64,000 bases of DNA from Hoplostethus atlanticus (lineage: Eukaryota > Chordata > Actinopteri > Trachichthyiformes > Trachichthyidae), in assembly GCA_034670405.1 (NCBI GenBank), contig JAXDDX010000010.1, positions 8,194,501 to 8,258,500 on the forward strand. Reading direction: 5' to 3'. Positions 1 through 50,560 of this stretch are shown one piece after another. The notes beneath the pieces were generated by a model, which saw nothing but the letters and a program-made list of their open reading frames with translations, ran no database searches and was not told the origin of the DNA. A program made the position numbers and the translations under genes. Position 1 is the first letter of the stretch; the number at the start of each line of letters is the position of its first letter.

Positions 1-389
1 GGTACAAATCGCCACGCCGGGCAGGAAATTGAATGAGAAAACGCTCTCCCCTCACTGAGCAAGGCACTCAACCCCCCGCCTACTCCAGTGGAGCTGCTCA
101 GTGTCCGACTGTAAAAATTGGGCAGCTCTCGATATGCATGAAGGTTAAAATAACTACTTGTAAAACACTTTTCAAAAGAAAGTTAGACTTTCCACCAAAT
201 CAAAAACTACTAGGCATTTCAAACAGTGATACTGGGACTTATTTACACCTTACATTTATAGATTCATTAAGCCTTTAACAGCGGTCTAAAACTGTATGTG
301 TGAAATAGAATAATATATATATATATATAGCACCTCCTTAACAAATGTGTGTAAAATAGGCCAGTGTAGCAGGTGCTGTGTGCTGGTAC

Positions 390-25534
<25,145 letters not shown>

Positions 25535-26560
25535 GTTGCAACGCTGCAATCAGAGCAGGGGAGTTGTTATGTGTGGCACTGATATCAGGCACACATCATC
25601 AACCTATGGCCACACACAAGATGAACACACAACACTCTCTTCCTCACGCACACACCGTTTCTCATTTCTCAGTTCATCCCATGCCAGGGGGGGGTAACGA
25701 AACCATAATGCACGCACTGCACGCACGCAAACACACACAAATAGCGCATGCACTGTTGCGATCTGAATCAAACCAAACAATAAACTGCATCACTGCCAGT
25801 TTCCCCCCCATCCACTGTCTGTTAACGTTGCATTCATTCATTCACTGACAGACGGACGGACGGACAGGCCTGCTTTGCAGCGGCATTTCCTAGTCGCGTC
25901 GCTGGCGGAATGACATGAAACCTCAGATCCCATCAGTCCGGTAATCTCGGCCGCCTCTGACGACACCCGACAGCACCGAGCAACTGCAGTGATGGTGTAG
26001 TAAATTACAGACGGATGCTACGCAAAACATCACGGCAAAACTACGAGTCTCCATAGCAATATCATAAGGAGCAATCTAGTGATGCTATAGGAGATGCTCA
26101 ATACCACAAAGTACGATCAGGTCAGTGTAAACTCACTACTGAGCAGCACGGACATACTACGAGTCCCTATAGGAGATGGGATTATATGGAATAGAGGGAT
26201 TTTGCGTTAAAGCGCGCTCCCGTTGTGAACGCGATTTTCTCTCAACTGCAACAAAGACGGATTTGACTACAGTCTATGGTACATTTATAAGCCTCACCCT
26301 CCTCTACAGCAGCTTGTAGGGCTGGTCCGATGGTCCTCCGCTCCCCCTCTCTCACTCTCTCTCTCTCACTCTCTCTCTCTCTCCCTTTCTCTCGGTGTCT
26401 CTCTATCTCCCTCACTCTTTCCTTTCCTCTCTTTTTTTTCCTCCCGTAGACTCGTAACTGGAGGAGTGGAGTCGGGCTGCCGCGTCAAGTGTGACAGAGT
26501 TAATTAGCGCGATACCGGAAAAATAAAGATCTGCCTTCAAAATAAAAGCGTAAAATGTGT
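25535..26560 (-). promoter_or_regulatory. candidate distal dpy19l3 promoter region
   Basis: The region upstream of the distal ATG contains CpG-bearing stretches (25860-25990; 26210-26240; 26460-26520 with GTCGGGCTGCCGCGTCAAG). A possible acceptor TTGCAG nine bases before the ATG suggests a non-coding exon further up. The start site is not determinable by eye. Confidence 0.3.
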
Positions 26561-28080
26561 GACTTGGAAAAATAGACGAAGTAGAAATAACTATTAACTG
26601 CCCAGTTGCTCAAAAGGACCATACTATCTATGTGGGAGGGTTGATAGGGTTGTTGATCCAAACCAATTATTCAATGATTCCTTGGTCATTTTGATTTTGG
26701 GGGAAAATAATTCCAGGCTTTTTAGAAAGAGAGAATAAAGTGAGGAATAGTCCATTTTGGGCCAAGGAAAAACTACGGACGGACATTTTGAAAGCTGAGA
26801 TATTGTGTTTTAAATCAAAAACTTAAAACATCCATCCGTTGACAACGGCTTGAGCTCTAGTGTTAAGAGTGTACAGAAGAATGAAAAGTTGCATCAAAAC
26901 ACATTCATTCAATCATTACATTAAATATCAAGTAAAAGTATCTCTCTATCTCTATCTCTCTCTTTATATATGCAGAAGTTCTACATGGTAGGAAAAAGAA
27001 CATTTATTTTTGCATTTACTACAGACGTTTGTCAATATGGGTTTTATGTTGAAAGTCACAACCAGAAGTCTCCGTTTACATGGTGGCTGACTTGACACTG
27101 GTGAGTGGGTTGGAGGCTGTGGCTCCATACAGCACTAGTAGTAGCATCTGCAGCTGCTCTGTACCATCTGCACCATAGAGATGGAGGGCTGCTCAGAGCA
27201 ACACCCGGTGAACTCTCTTGGACTTCATGTATTGTCTCTGCTACGGTGCTTTCATAGCTTATCAAGCTTGAGCAAGGCCTTGCAATAGCTGAGTGCCACG
27301 TCGCAGTCCAGAAAAGTTGTATTTTAACCCAAGTGTCAACAAAACGAGAACATCCCCAGCTCAGAAAGAACTATAGCAACCCTATGGTAGGTAATCAGAA
27401 TGGAGAGGATATAAATATACCGGTAATTCCCTATAGGAATATTATGTGAATATAGTAGTGACACCACAGGAGATACAAAAAATAGTATAGTATACTCAAA
27501 ATAGTGTACTCAAGTTTACTCATCATAAATTACACTATAACCTCACTATTGAGTACTACAGTGCCTATATGGATATTATAGGAATATTATAGTGATACCA
27601 CAGGAGATTAAAAAAGTAAATAAAGTATGATAAGGGCTCTAAAGTCAATATTGAGCCTCACAGACATACTAGAAGTATTACAGGAGAATTACAGTGAGAT
27701 TAAAGGAGATAAAAAAAATATAAAGTGCAATAAAAACACTATAAACACTGAGTATCACAGACACATGCCTATAGGAATACTATAGGTATGTTATAAGAAT
27801 ATTACAGCGAGCCTGTAGGAGATAGAAATAGAAAATACAGAAAAATAGAAATATAGAAAAATAGAAAATATAAAGTGCAATAAAGACACTATAAACTCTA
27901 CTGAGTATCACAGACACATGCCTATAGGAATACTATAGGAATGTTATAGGAATATTACAGCGAGCCTGTAGGAGATAGAAATAGAAAAATAGAAAAATAT
28001 AAAATATAAAGTGCGATAAAGACACTATAAACTCTCTACTGAGTATCACAGACACATGCCTATAGGAATGTTATGCCAAT
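26030..28080. repeat. degenerate tandem array, period about 140-150 bp
   Basis: Recurrent phrases (GAGTATCACAGACACATGCC, CCTATAGGAATACTATAGG, TTACAGCGAGCCTGTAGGAG) recur at about 27750, 27903 and 28041. Looser copies with CTATAGGAGAT and ACTACGAGT lie at 27400-27700 and again at 26030-26190. The better copies are at the right end; unrelated sequence separates the two parts. Confidence 0.7.
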
Positions 28081-29567
28081 CTCCTCATTGTGAAACATGT
28101 AGCGTTGCGATGCACTCCTCCTACAAAGGATGCTGGTCTTGGCGCGGGGTCATACAGCAAAGTGCCCTTGAGGTAAGAGAGGCTGGTCAGTGTTGAAAGT
28201 TGTCCGTCTAGCCCATCGCAGAATCCATCCCTGCCGCAGTGCCCTCGAGCAAGGGTTCATCTTCCCCAGACGACCAAATCGGTTCGCGAAATCGGTTGAG
28301 TTTCCACAAAGTCCTGTTTGAGTCATACTAAAAACTCCAAAAACAGCATTGTTCGTCAAAGTGAGGGGTTAGTAAAGTCCTGCAGCAGACTGATGTATTG
28401 CAGCCTATCCAACCCCACAACCTGTCTAACAAATCATTTCCCTTGCCGTTCTCATTCTCCCCAGCTCGAAACTAGTTTAACTAGTTTATCTGACATGAGC
28501 TTTGGTTCTTATGTTTCTTTATAAAAAATAAAAAAAACACACAAACAACTTGATGCAATAGTCTGTAATAGCAGCGGAACACAGATGAATTATGGATTAC
28601 AGTTCAATGTACACTGCATTTTGTATGAGCCACAACTATCTGAGACAGCAGCAGTTATTGGCATAAGATTGAAACGTGCAGACAAGTCATGAAAATCTAA
28701 TGGCTGGAGTGGATGATGTCCTACACAGAGACACACACATACACATCCTGTTTGATCTGTCAGTCAGTGGTCCAGTCGAGAGAGCCATGGTCACTATTCA
28801 GAATGACCTCTTTATTATCAAATGCATCATGTCATTTTTTTAAGAACTTTTATTTGTGCAATGAATTAAAAAATAAAATAAAATAGAATAAGCCACTGCT
28901 TCGTATGACTGCGAAAGGCACTGGCTTGTCGAGGACCCCTGAGAGAATGAACAGGACAAGTCGGATGAAGGCTCGGGGCATTCAGATGAAAAAAGAGTGT
29001 GTGTGCAAGGGCTGACATGAAAGGCCTGAAGATTATCAAAGAGATTTAAGAAAATAAATTGGCAGGACTCATCAGAGAGAGAGAGGGGGGGGGGGGGGTT
29101 ATTAGAGGAGAAAAACCGTGAATGTTTAATGGTTATCCTCCCTGGTCTTTTTCTTCCCCTTCGCTTTTCTTGGAAGGCCCTCCTTGTTTATCCGTTGGAT
29201 CGTTTTCTTGGTAGGCACACATGCACGTACACACAAACAAACAAACACACACACATTTCCAATCGCTCTCGCTTTCCTTCACCCTCCCTCTCTCCCTTAA
29301 TTTCTCCAGCTCGTCATCCCAGGCAAGAATGGAGGGAGCAAACGACTGAGAGACCACGGCCCATTAAAGATAAGCCTCGTCTCTCCCAGCAGGCCCAATT
29401 GGATTCCTTAAGCCAGCATGCGATCGAAGATTCCCTTCCTCTTTTTTTGCTCACTAGAACTACAAAAAAAAGCAAAGAAATTTGGGAATTAACCATTACA
29501 CAAGTTGGAAAGTGGTCCAGTTGTGAGAGCCACTTGAATCAATAGACCTTCTCAGGCTCACAGTAGT

Positions 29568-29789
<222 letters not shown>

Positions 29790-32700
29790 CCCTCCTTTAT
29801 TCCTTTGCTTCATTTCAATTTTTTTCGCCTTGATCTCCACTTTCATGGTGGCTCCTTAAAAGGTTTAGGTAGAAAACTTGATCTTGTAAAGGAATAAATG
29901 GGCTGGGATGATTTTTTTTTTCCTGAGCAGCTCGCCGAGGCAGTCAGGGTTTCCTGTAAAGTGAAGGGATTACAGAAGCAGACGTTTTTTCTTTTCAAAA
30001 TAAGGGAATGTGCATGTGTGAAGTAGTGGGAGATACTCGCTCTGCTTATCACTGCATTACCGGACCTTGAGTTACTGCACTTCATACTAACTTATTAAAA
30101 GCGCACAAATACAAAGAGTTTGCTTTGCCTTGAATACAGTGGGGATACCTCACTTGATTTGTAACTTATTTCCAGGGAGACCCATGAAAGCTCTGCTCCA
30201 ACTTCATTTGAAATCTCGACCATTTGTGTCCAATGGATTTAATTAAATGTTAACCTTGCAAACAGCCTTGCATAAACTTGGTGAAACGAGGTGCGCTTTG
30301 GATTACGTTTGTGAGGTTTTTTTTAAGGAAAACGGTGAGGCCTTGTCAACAGACAAAACCTTAACCGCTGAAAAGTATGTTTGCTGCCCATCGGAATAGA
30401 AATGCCGTAGGATGAGAAACATATGCTCCATATTACTGTACAAGTACTGTGTAAAAAAAAAAACAGCCATAGTAAGCAGTACCTATGCAATTCATTCTTC
30501 TCCAAACACAGGGTCAGAAGGAGCTTGGGAACAGTGGGTTGGAGGAGGATAGCCTTGAGATAACCATTACCATTCAGCCCAGCCATACACAGCTTCTGCA
30601 GGTTCATACAAAACACACAATGTGTTTCTGCCTGAGGCGGGGCTGTCCGCACGCCCCGCTCGTACACAGTTTGTCTTCCTCGAAAAAGGTGGGATGTCGT
30701 AGGTGAAGTGCTGCTTCAGGACCGGTGAGTACAGGTGGAGAGAAACGAGTCATCAGGGGTGAGAGTCATCTGAAATTTTAAGACATGTTAAGACTCTTCC
30801 TCATGATAAAACATCTCTAAGCATTTGCACAACAAGCTCCCTGCTTTGGGTGTGAAATGACACAATGAACATAGACTTTCAGGGCATTTACTTTGAGGGC
30901 ATTTCCTGTACTGGCTGGACAGAAGTAAAGCTCTTTTGATGCACCTCATTCCAATATGCTAAAAATGTTTTACCAGAGTGATTTTTCTCGACAATGGTAT
31001 CTGCTTTTACTTTTTTTAATGCGACCTCCGAAGATTCAAAGCCCCTTCTGTCACCTTATAAACATCACCAGACAAAATGCAGCTTCTTCATTTTATTTCT
31101 TTAGACTTTATTACCAAAAATACAATGGCAAAGTTGTGACATAATACTGTCTATGATGTTCCAAAAATAAATAAAACCTAAAGCGAGCATCACACTGCTG
31201 TCTGGGACAATTCCATGTTGAACTTGAGTTACAAAAATCAAATATGAACGGAGATGCACCTTCTCCAGCTCCTTTGGTTTAAATGCACGCAGCTCAATGT
31301 GCTTTGTTTAGCTTAAAACTGTCAGTTCCCTCAAATAGACTAAGTAAATAAAAAAACTTTTTCATTTTTTGCCTTAGTGTTTTTTTATGTTTTTTTTTTT
31401 TAACAAGATCATTAAAAAATAGATTTATTTTTCTCTTAAAAAAGTCAGTTTGCAATTCTACAGTATGTACATACTGAAAATACAGTACCAAGTGTTTGTA
31501 GGTGAACAAGGCCCTGCACAGTCTTTACAACAGTAATTGTAGTAGGATACAACAATGCAGACACAGCTACACAAAAAAAAAAAAACATGAAGGTGTTCCT
31601 TATATGATACCCAGTGTTGTCACGATAGCTGAAATTTTATTGTGAAAGATTGAATTCAATGAGTTGGACTGCAGCAGTGAGAGCAAAAATCAACAAAGTC
31701 AAACAGCTGAAAACATATCAGCAGCGTCAAACAGTCCACCTAAACTGGATGACAAAACGGATGCCAAGATATTAAACTTAGTATTAGTACTGACGTCAAC
31801 ATTTCTGTTACCGTGACAACACTAACGAGACCTTTACAAAACAATGACACAGTTCTTCCCATGACAATCAGAGGCGAATAGATTGCTTTCCAATAAACAT
31901 AATATGGCACTTATTCATGGTTCCTTTGTATGGGGGGGGGGGAATTTGAAATCGACTGATAGGGAAATGTGAAGGGCACTAATTAGAGGATTTTATAGTT
32001 CCTCTAGTTACCTCTAAGTGTGTTCTCAAAGTGTCCATTTAAAAACACTGACATTTGTGTCCTCTTTGATAAAAGCTTGCCAGCTTACTCGGGCCAAATT
32101 TCCATGAAAACAAAATATAATGACCACCAACTGGTGACCACAAAACAGACTGTGAAAAGCCCTTATTGATTTCACCTACCAGGCTTTAAAAGGCTTGCGA
32201 CGAGAATTGAGACGGGGCTTGTGCAAAATACTCAGTGTGCACGTGTAGACAGCAGGGCTGATCCCTACTAACTAGACAACAGCGCTGGTCTCTCCTATGG
32301 CGAGAGGAATCCAGGGACCGGATTTAATGAGTCAAGGCTATTTCCTCCTGCATCTAGTGTGCCCAATGACCTCAAGGCAGGAGCACCTTGACATTTTGTG
32401 TCAATTATTTTCATTTGGCAATTTAAAATCAACCATTGATACCACTCACTTTTGGTATGTTGATTGTATTAAAGTGAAAATTTTGATTTTATTACTTTGG
32501 ACTGCTGCCATCAGGGATTTCGTCATGATGTTTGCCACCTGTGTTGACACGCTTACGCACTTTGTGATGCCAAGTGGAAGAAAAAAAACAAAACACCACT
32601 TGTCGTACTTGTAATTACCACTAGGAGGCTCAGACGAACTGTTTTTCCCAGTCGGCAGCTTGTATTTACGGTAAATCCGACATGAACAACTGTCACGGTG

Positions 32701-33186
32701 GGACACAACTACTAGTTTTTCACTTCTGGCTGACATTGCAATGTCTGGTTTGCTGCAAAACATGAACTGAAATGTATCACTCACTAAGTGCATGTGTCTT
32801 AAGAGGGGAAAAGCTGATCAGGCGCAACCACAATGGACAGAAAACTTCAACTATGGCTTTTTCACCGCTTCAAATAAGTTTGAACGCGTGAACACTTCCA
32901 AGCCATGACGTTGAAATGTCGCTACGACAGTTATTCCCATTTGTTGTGAATGCAGCACAGTACTCAATGGGTTCAGTGATCTATTACTTTATACATTAAA
33001 AAGCCTAAATTTCAAAATGTCAAGGACTTTAAGGCCTACTAATAGTAGGAAAACAGGCATGAAGGTTGTAAAACTAAGCCGGTTTGTAAGGCAGGATTCA
33101 GCGGAGTAAAAGAAGGCCTCCGTATAATTGGGGGAAGAAGCCTGTCGCGTCTGGTCCGTCAACCCTTTCTCACTGCTCCTTTAAAT

Positions 33187-33378
33187 CAGTGGTTCTCAAT
33201 CCAGTCCTCAAGGACCCCCTGTCCTGGAGGTTTAGTTCCAGCCTTACTCAGGCACACCTGAACCAATTAGAGGCTTCAGGTTTTCATGATACTTTAATTG
33301 GTTCAGGTGTGCCTGAGTAAGGCTGGAGCTAAAACCTCCAGGACAGGGGGTCCTTGAGGACTGGATTGAGAACCACTG
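33187..33378. mobile_element. foldback hAT MITE with perfect 8-bp target duplication
   Basis: A 192-bp element beginning CAGTGGTTCTCAATCC and ending in its inverse complement. The two arms, about 82 bases each, are almost identical (one indel and one substitution seen), with a loop of about 27 bases. The 8-bp flank CTTTAAAT is present on both sides (33179-33186, 33379-33386). CAGTGGTTCTCAA is a classic hAT/Charlie-type terminus. Nearly pristine, so probably recent. Confidence 0.92.
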
Positions 33379-35844
33379 CTTTAAATGCAATGCTTTAAAT
33401 CAGACAGGAGGGAGTCAGGACTGAAATCAGTTTTGTTTTTTTCAAATGCAGACCGCGTCACCGTCTTCCCTGATACCAACACTTTGAATTGTAAATGAAA
33501 AGACAGACAATAATAATCTGCTATGATGAGAATTCCAGCCTAAGCAACAGGTCTTTGAGATAGATTTGATTTCGTTTGACACAGTTGTGTGTGTGTGTGT
33601 GGCAGATTTAATTGGATCTTAATTTCCTCAGCCTGTCTGCGTGGATGTAAGAACAGTAAGGGCATGCAGATATGCAGGTGACTTGGCGCAATACATGTTC
33701 TGTGACGAGCACACTGGCCGACCGACATGGAGAACAGAGTTTAGAGGTAATAAGATCATGCCTGCTTTTTTTTGTACATGTGATTAATTTAAATCTTTAT
33801 GTGATGCTGTTTTGTTTGGTTCTCCGGGTACTCAACATGCAGACATCACCAGACGTTGCCCCTATGACCCCCTTTTCCCACCTGACCTCAGATTGATCAG
33901 ATTGTATTTGGATAGAGGAAAAAAAAATGCATTGAAATCCAGGTGTAAATGCACCCAAGATGCATTTAAGATACAATCATCCAATCCGCCTCCGGAGGTC
34001 AGTGTAACTGCAACGTGTCTCCAATCCACATAGAACTATGTAAACAGATCGAACCAGGGAGATCACGACAATCAAACCGGTAGCCAGGTAGTTTTTCAAA
34101 ATGGATTGTCGGGATACTTGTGGATCAGGAACAAGCAAGACGAGGCATTTGCTGTCAATTCTAAAGGGCGTAGATATTACGAGGGGAGGTGACGTGTACA
34201 GCAATCTGTGTTTTGTCGAAGGAAAGATTTCAACGTGTATAGCAGAGACGCACTGTGATGCCAGGTGTAAACGTAATCCAGCCAGACAATGACAATCCAT
34301 TCAGAATGAAGCCATGCTTACCGGGTTCCACCTCATTCTTCAACTACTCTCGGGTAAAAAAATAAACCCCACCCGGCTATCTCATGCAGGGGGGGAAATG
34401 CAAGTATCCTCAAATACTACGAGGTTTCAGTTTGGTTGTCAAGGGAGGGAGCAAACTATCCAACTGCACCAGTGTCACCAGCCTTGACCATCAATCTGAA
34501 TCCAATTCAAATCCCTATATGTCCCCTTTCTCTGAAATCGCCTGTCTTGACTTGATCCATCTTAAAACATCAGTTAAGGACCAGACTAATCAATCAAATT
34601 AAAAATGATTAAAACGTTAATGGACATGGTGTTTTGAAAATGTACAGCTAAATCTTGGGAGCAGCTGGTAAAATACTCAAGTGATTACTTTTCTAATGTC
34701 AAAAATGAATTGTAACATACTGCAAAGCACTACAATCAGAAAAACAGGCAGATCTGCTTCCAAACATCCAAGCACCATTTCATCAACATTACGCCCCCGG
34801 AATTGATTAAACATCCTAGCTTCCCTTTTTTATCTTTCCTTTTTCCTCAGCCAATAGGTTGTTATCACTGTGGACCAGTTTCCACATTGCTGTGGTGTCA
34901 ACTTCTACTCTTCCTTTGAGAACAGATACCTTCTTTTTCCCCCTAAAGGGTGTAGTTTTCCAAACGGTACAACGGATAAAAATATACAGTGACATAAACA
35001 AAAACTGAAAATAATAAATCATTTGCCTCTTTAAACGGGCACAACGGAAACTGACATGCATACAGGTAAAATTGATAAATATTAAATCATATTCAAACCG
35101 TGAAACGTGCCTTCAGGCATCAGTGAGTATAAGTACTTGCACATGTGCCGCCTTAACTAGGCCTCAAATGTGTAGAATTAAATACATTAATTACAGTAGC
35201 AATACTAGAGCTGCCTTACGATCTATACATGAATTATCCTGGAAAATGAGAAACAATTCCATATCTGCTGAGGGATCGTGTGGTTTCGTGAGGTATGAAC
35301 TAGCTTGAATCATGCCGGTGTACAACAACACTAACCTGGGTTAGAGTTTGGGTTTTTCCCTTGAAGTGAAAATTCCCTACTGATTACGTGCAAGTCACAC
35401 GATCTATCTCACATTGGGAAATATTGACTAGGTGAGGCTTCATCAGCTGTTACTTTCTGTCAAATCTGCCATGTTGAAGGGCAGACATCATCAGTCAGAA
35501 GTCAGAACTTTGCTGTGGCGTTTAGTTTTTCCATTTCATTGTATTTCTTAACGCTAGGTGTTTGAATGTTTCTCCTGACAATGTGTAACCTTGTGGCATG
35601 CTGACATAAAGCGACATACCTTAACCCAGCAAACAGTCTGAAAGATTAACAGCTGTACTTCAAAAAGGAGGATGAAAATGAACGGACTGTTATGGTACAG
35701 TAGACGCAAGATGGAAACGCTACAATATCCTTGAGGTAAGAAACACAATGAAACACTTTTTTTGTGGGTGGCATATCCTCTGAAGAACATGCGATTGGGT
35801 GTCAATATAAAGAGAGAGGGAGGGAAGGGCAAGATGATGTGGTT

Positions 35845-46702
<10,858 letters not shown>

Positions 46703-46705
46703 GAC

Positions 46706-49700
46706 CTGGCAGAGGACAGAGAACACAGCAGTTCAAGATTGATATATTTAAAGATCTTGATATATTTTTTAATTACATGGATTCAGTGCTTCACACAGAA
46801 TTTCATTCTTATTCTTCTTAGCATTTAGATCATCATGTGACATTTAAACTCTCCATTGAAATGCATACTAATTAAATTCTTTTCGGTGGGTTAGCAGCTC
46901 CTTTAGGCGGGGTGAGGCAGGTTTCAGTGCAGGTTTTACAGACTGTCACCCCTGAAGCTGTTGAGTAAAGTATTCCCACACCACACAATCCAATGAATTC
47001 TCTGGTCAGCCATCTGAAATTAAAAAAAATATATAAATATATTTTTAAAAATTCACTAGCTGTGGTCAGGGAGGAACCTCCATAATAGAGGTGGACAGAT
47101 ATAAACTTTTTAATAAAAGGCCAAATCAGCCCGATATATCGGCTAACCGTAACCCTAGTGTAAATACCCTCTTAAGCTGAAAACCCTCAACCCCTTTGAC
47201 GCATGAATTTAATACTTTTCAAGGGGCCAATTGGATAGAACATTACAATAGTCAAAGCGTGAAGAGACAAAGTCCTGGATGATTTTCTCCCGATCAAGGG
47301 AAGATAAGACAGAATTCATTTTGGCAACATTACTCAAATGGAAAAAACAGGAATGAGTTAGCGAATTACACCCAGGTTTCTGGATGCCTGTTTGATATTA
47401 GGTGCCAACGGGCCAATGCACTGGCTGATTTTGTGATCTGATGTGATCCGGGCCAACAACAAGAATCTCAGTTTTATTGGAATTCAGTTGTGTGCCATTC
47501 AATCTTTTATAGTGGTAAGACATTGGAGTGACTAAGTTACCATGATCATTGGACTTTACTGAGACATATAGCTGAGTATCGTCTACATAGCAGTGGTTAA
47601 AAACACCAAACTGACAGATTATGTGCCCCAGGAGTAGCGCAAAATAGGAAAACAGGATAAGGCCTAAAATTGACCCGAGGCAGACCACACATGCAAAGAC
47701 GCAATATAAGGGATACAGTAAAATCCCTATTTGACAAATACAAAGAAAACCAAGCAAGAGCTATTCCAGACACTGTCGAAGTCTATCAATCAAAATGGCA
47801 TCTATAGGTCTATAGTGTCAAACTGAGGTCTAAGATCTAGCAGCACCAAAACAGAACAGTGCATTAGGATATCATTAGACACAAGGAGGGCTGTCTCGAT
47901 ACCATGCTGTTGGTGAAAACCAGACTGGAATTGGCCGAATAGGTTATTTTCCTTCTAGTATGGCAAGGCAACTGTTTAGAAACCACATTTTCAGTCATTT
48001 TAGAGATGAAAGGTAATTCTGAAATTCTGAGGCAGGTGGGGAGGAGCTGTATAGCAGCCATATTAAAGTATACTGGGACACAGCCAGAGGAGACAGATTG
48101 ATTTACAATTGTGAGCGGGCTCCAGGAATTTAGTGGGTATTATATCTAGCAGGCTGGATGATAGTCACATATGCGATACAGCATCTAAAAGGATCATTCA
48201 GAGAGATTGGGGTAAATCAGTCCAACAGCACAGAGGAGGTGTAAGGCAGCGTAATATTAGTTCCAATAGTATTTCTTGTCCACAAAGAAAGATAGGAAGG
48301 CAAGGAGGGCAGGAGGAACACCGTTATCAAGCTGATCAATGGTACTAAACAAGAACCTAGGATTGTGATTATTAACAGTTATGAAATCATGGAAATATAA
48401 GGGTCTTTAATGTTTTGGTTAAGGAGGTTAGAAGTTCCTTCATATGCAGATAATGGATTTGTCATAAGCTCTGCCCTTATGCAATATCTTGTCAGCTTGC
48501 GGATGTCTTTGTTTACCCAAGGGGAGGAGTTCACAGAATTGATAGATCTAGTTTTATAAATGGGTCAACAGTGTCCAGACTTGATGTGCAGACCATTAAA
48601 ACAATTGAGACATATAATGACTCATATCGCTTAAAAATACTGGAAAATTTTGGTAACAAAAGTGGCGACAAATAGGCTACATTTGTGATCTCTGTGCTGA
48701 TGGATTTTGGAGCCAATCCCAGGATGAAAACTTGATCAAGGGTGTGGCCATGATTGTGGGTGGGACCAAGAGCATTCTGTACAAATTAAATGATTCAGTC
48801 AAGTTAAAAAACTCAAGAGGCAAGAGAAGGGTCATGGATGTTGAAATCACCCACCATGATCACTCTATCATGTTTCAGAACAACAAACAAAATCAGAAAA
48901 CTAAGCTAAGAAACTATCCTTTGGTTTAGGGAGACGACTGGGTACTCACAACAGCTGAGTGAAAACCATGTTAATTGCAGCTCCACTCAGATTGAAAGGA
49001 GCTGAGATTGACATGGCATTTTACTGGCAAGTCACCATACGATCCTGCTGTACATAAAGCAGGGTACATTTTATATTGTTTCAATGTTAATATGTTGTTA
49101 AATCAATGATGGAATAACACTGATTGAAATAGCACTGAACATTGATGTTGGTTCAACATTATTTCAGGGTGTAAAACTGCTGTACTCTGTAAATTAGATA
49201 TAATTAAAATTGTAGAGCGGTAAAGTTCAGTGGCTTTCCCAATTACTGTTTTCACTCAACTGTGTTAGATGATGCTGTATGTGTGGCACCTAGTAGTGTT
49301 TATAGGTATGTTATAAATATAATTTAAATAATAAAAAAAAAATGTTAAAAAAAATGGCATTTTTTTTAGGGCCTCAAGGAGACAAATAATTCATGTTTTG
49401 GCACTGAGGACCACAAATAAACATAGGGTCTAGCCAGGATCTTGTTTAGAAGGAAAGGGAATTGGGCAAAATGACCATCATGATAAGCAGGACAGCTGAA
49501 CTGACGGTGATAAGCCTCGCCCACTGCTTACAGCCAACATCATGTGCATTTGTTTACAAACAAAGCTTACCCAAAAAGGGGAAACAAACAGCCACAACAT
49601 ACCACATGACTGAACTACTTTTAATCTAAAAAAATCCCATTTCCTCCTTTATTCACTTTCTGACCACAATTCACCTTCCCCATTCGCCGACTTCTGCTTC

Positions 49701-50560
49701 TGACAGCTAAAATAGCCTCTCTCTGAATTTCTCACTAGTAATATGCCCACTTGGAAAGTCATTATCTATCAATATCCAGCTAAATCTTTGAGCTAATACT
49801 AATAATTCAGCCCACTGGGGCTATCTGGAAATTTACCTAGTTGAGAAAGAAAAATGAAATGAAAACAACTGGGCATTTAATGTTACTGCATTGCTTCTAT
49901 TGGGAATGTTTTGCCCAAATGGCACATATCTGACAAAATAAAATAAGGAATCATAGGAAGTTTGCCAGTTGTTAAGAAGGTAGATGAAACCAGGCCATGA
50001 CCTAAATGGGATATTAGCAAGTCTAATCCTTTTTTCAGGTTGATTTTGACTTTGGTCAGTACAGCCTCTGTGCAGACATGGAGATATCCTTTAAGCAGAA
50101 CCACACAGACATCTGACAGGGTTATGTCAGAGTCTAAAAATATGCCATCCACTCCCATTCCCCAGTAGACAGAAGTTAGATTCAGCCTCCCAACTCAGAG
50201 ACATCGAGCAAGCACCACCTTGTCAAAATCTCTGACTAATGTAACTTTACATGATGGGGTCAACCGTGAAACACAAGATTAGAAGACTGCGGGGATTTAT
50301 ATTGAGTTAAATGTGTTAAAGGCAGAGGGAGCAGCACACACTGTTATGTCTGTTAGCCAGTTAGCTTCATGGGTTGCTGCTTGCTGCTCACACACACTCA
50401 CTCACACTCATAGACACACACGAGTCTCACAGTTCTCACAGCTACACACATGGCTGTACAAGGACATTTTCATTATATTTCCAGTTAATGAATGACGGAC
50501 GAGCATACAGCTGCATTTTAACGGCTATATACTCACTGATCCGGAAACGCTCGACGCTCT
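46706..50560. other. presumed znf507 5' intron
   Basis: Apart from the LINE (47215-48945) the stretch is AT-rich and non-coding by eye. A 91-codon minus frame at 49883-50158 shows no known motif. Confidence 0.45.
47215..48945 (-). mobile_element. decayed L2-clade LINE with endonuclease and reverse transcriptase remnants
   Basis: Reading minus from right to left across several frames: VIMVGDFNIHDPSLAS (48880-48830, endonuclease motif), ALGPTHNHGHTLDQVFILGL (about 48770-48710), ISELPFISKMTENVVSKQL (about 48020-47960, RT block), CYVDDTQLYVSVKS (about 47600-47550, catalytic YxDD box), LNGTQLNSNKTEILVVGPD (about 47500-47440), then RFDYCNV near 47240. The order is that of an L2-type ORF2. Stops and frameshifts throughout; it is dead. 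It lies upstream of the znf507 ATG, probably in its 5' intron and in the same orientation. Confidence 0.85.

Noticed and set aside
46703-46726. An earlier znf507 start that would add FSVLCQV before MEEISDV
   Set aside because: This part lies upstream of the acceptor CTCTGCCAG, and the mammalian protein begins at the MEE position.
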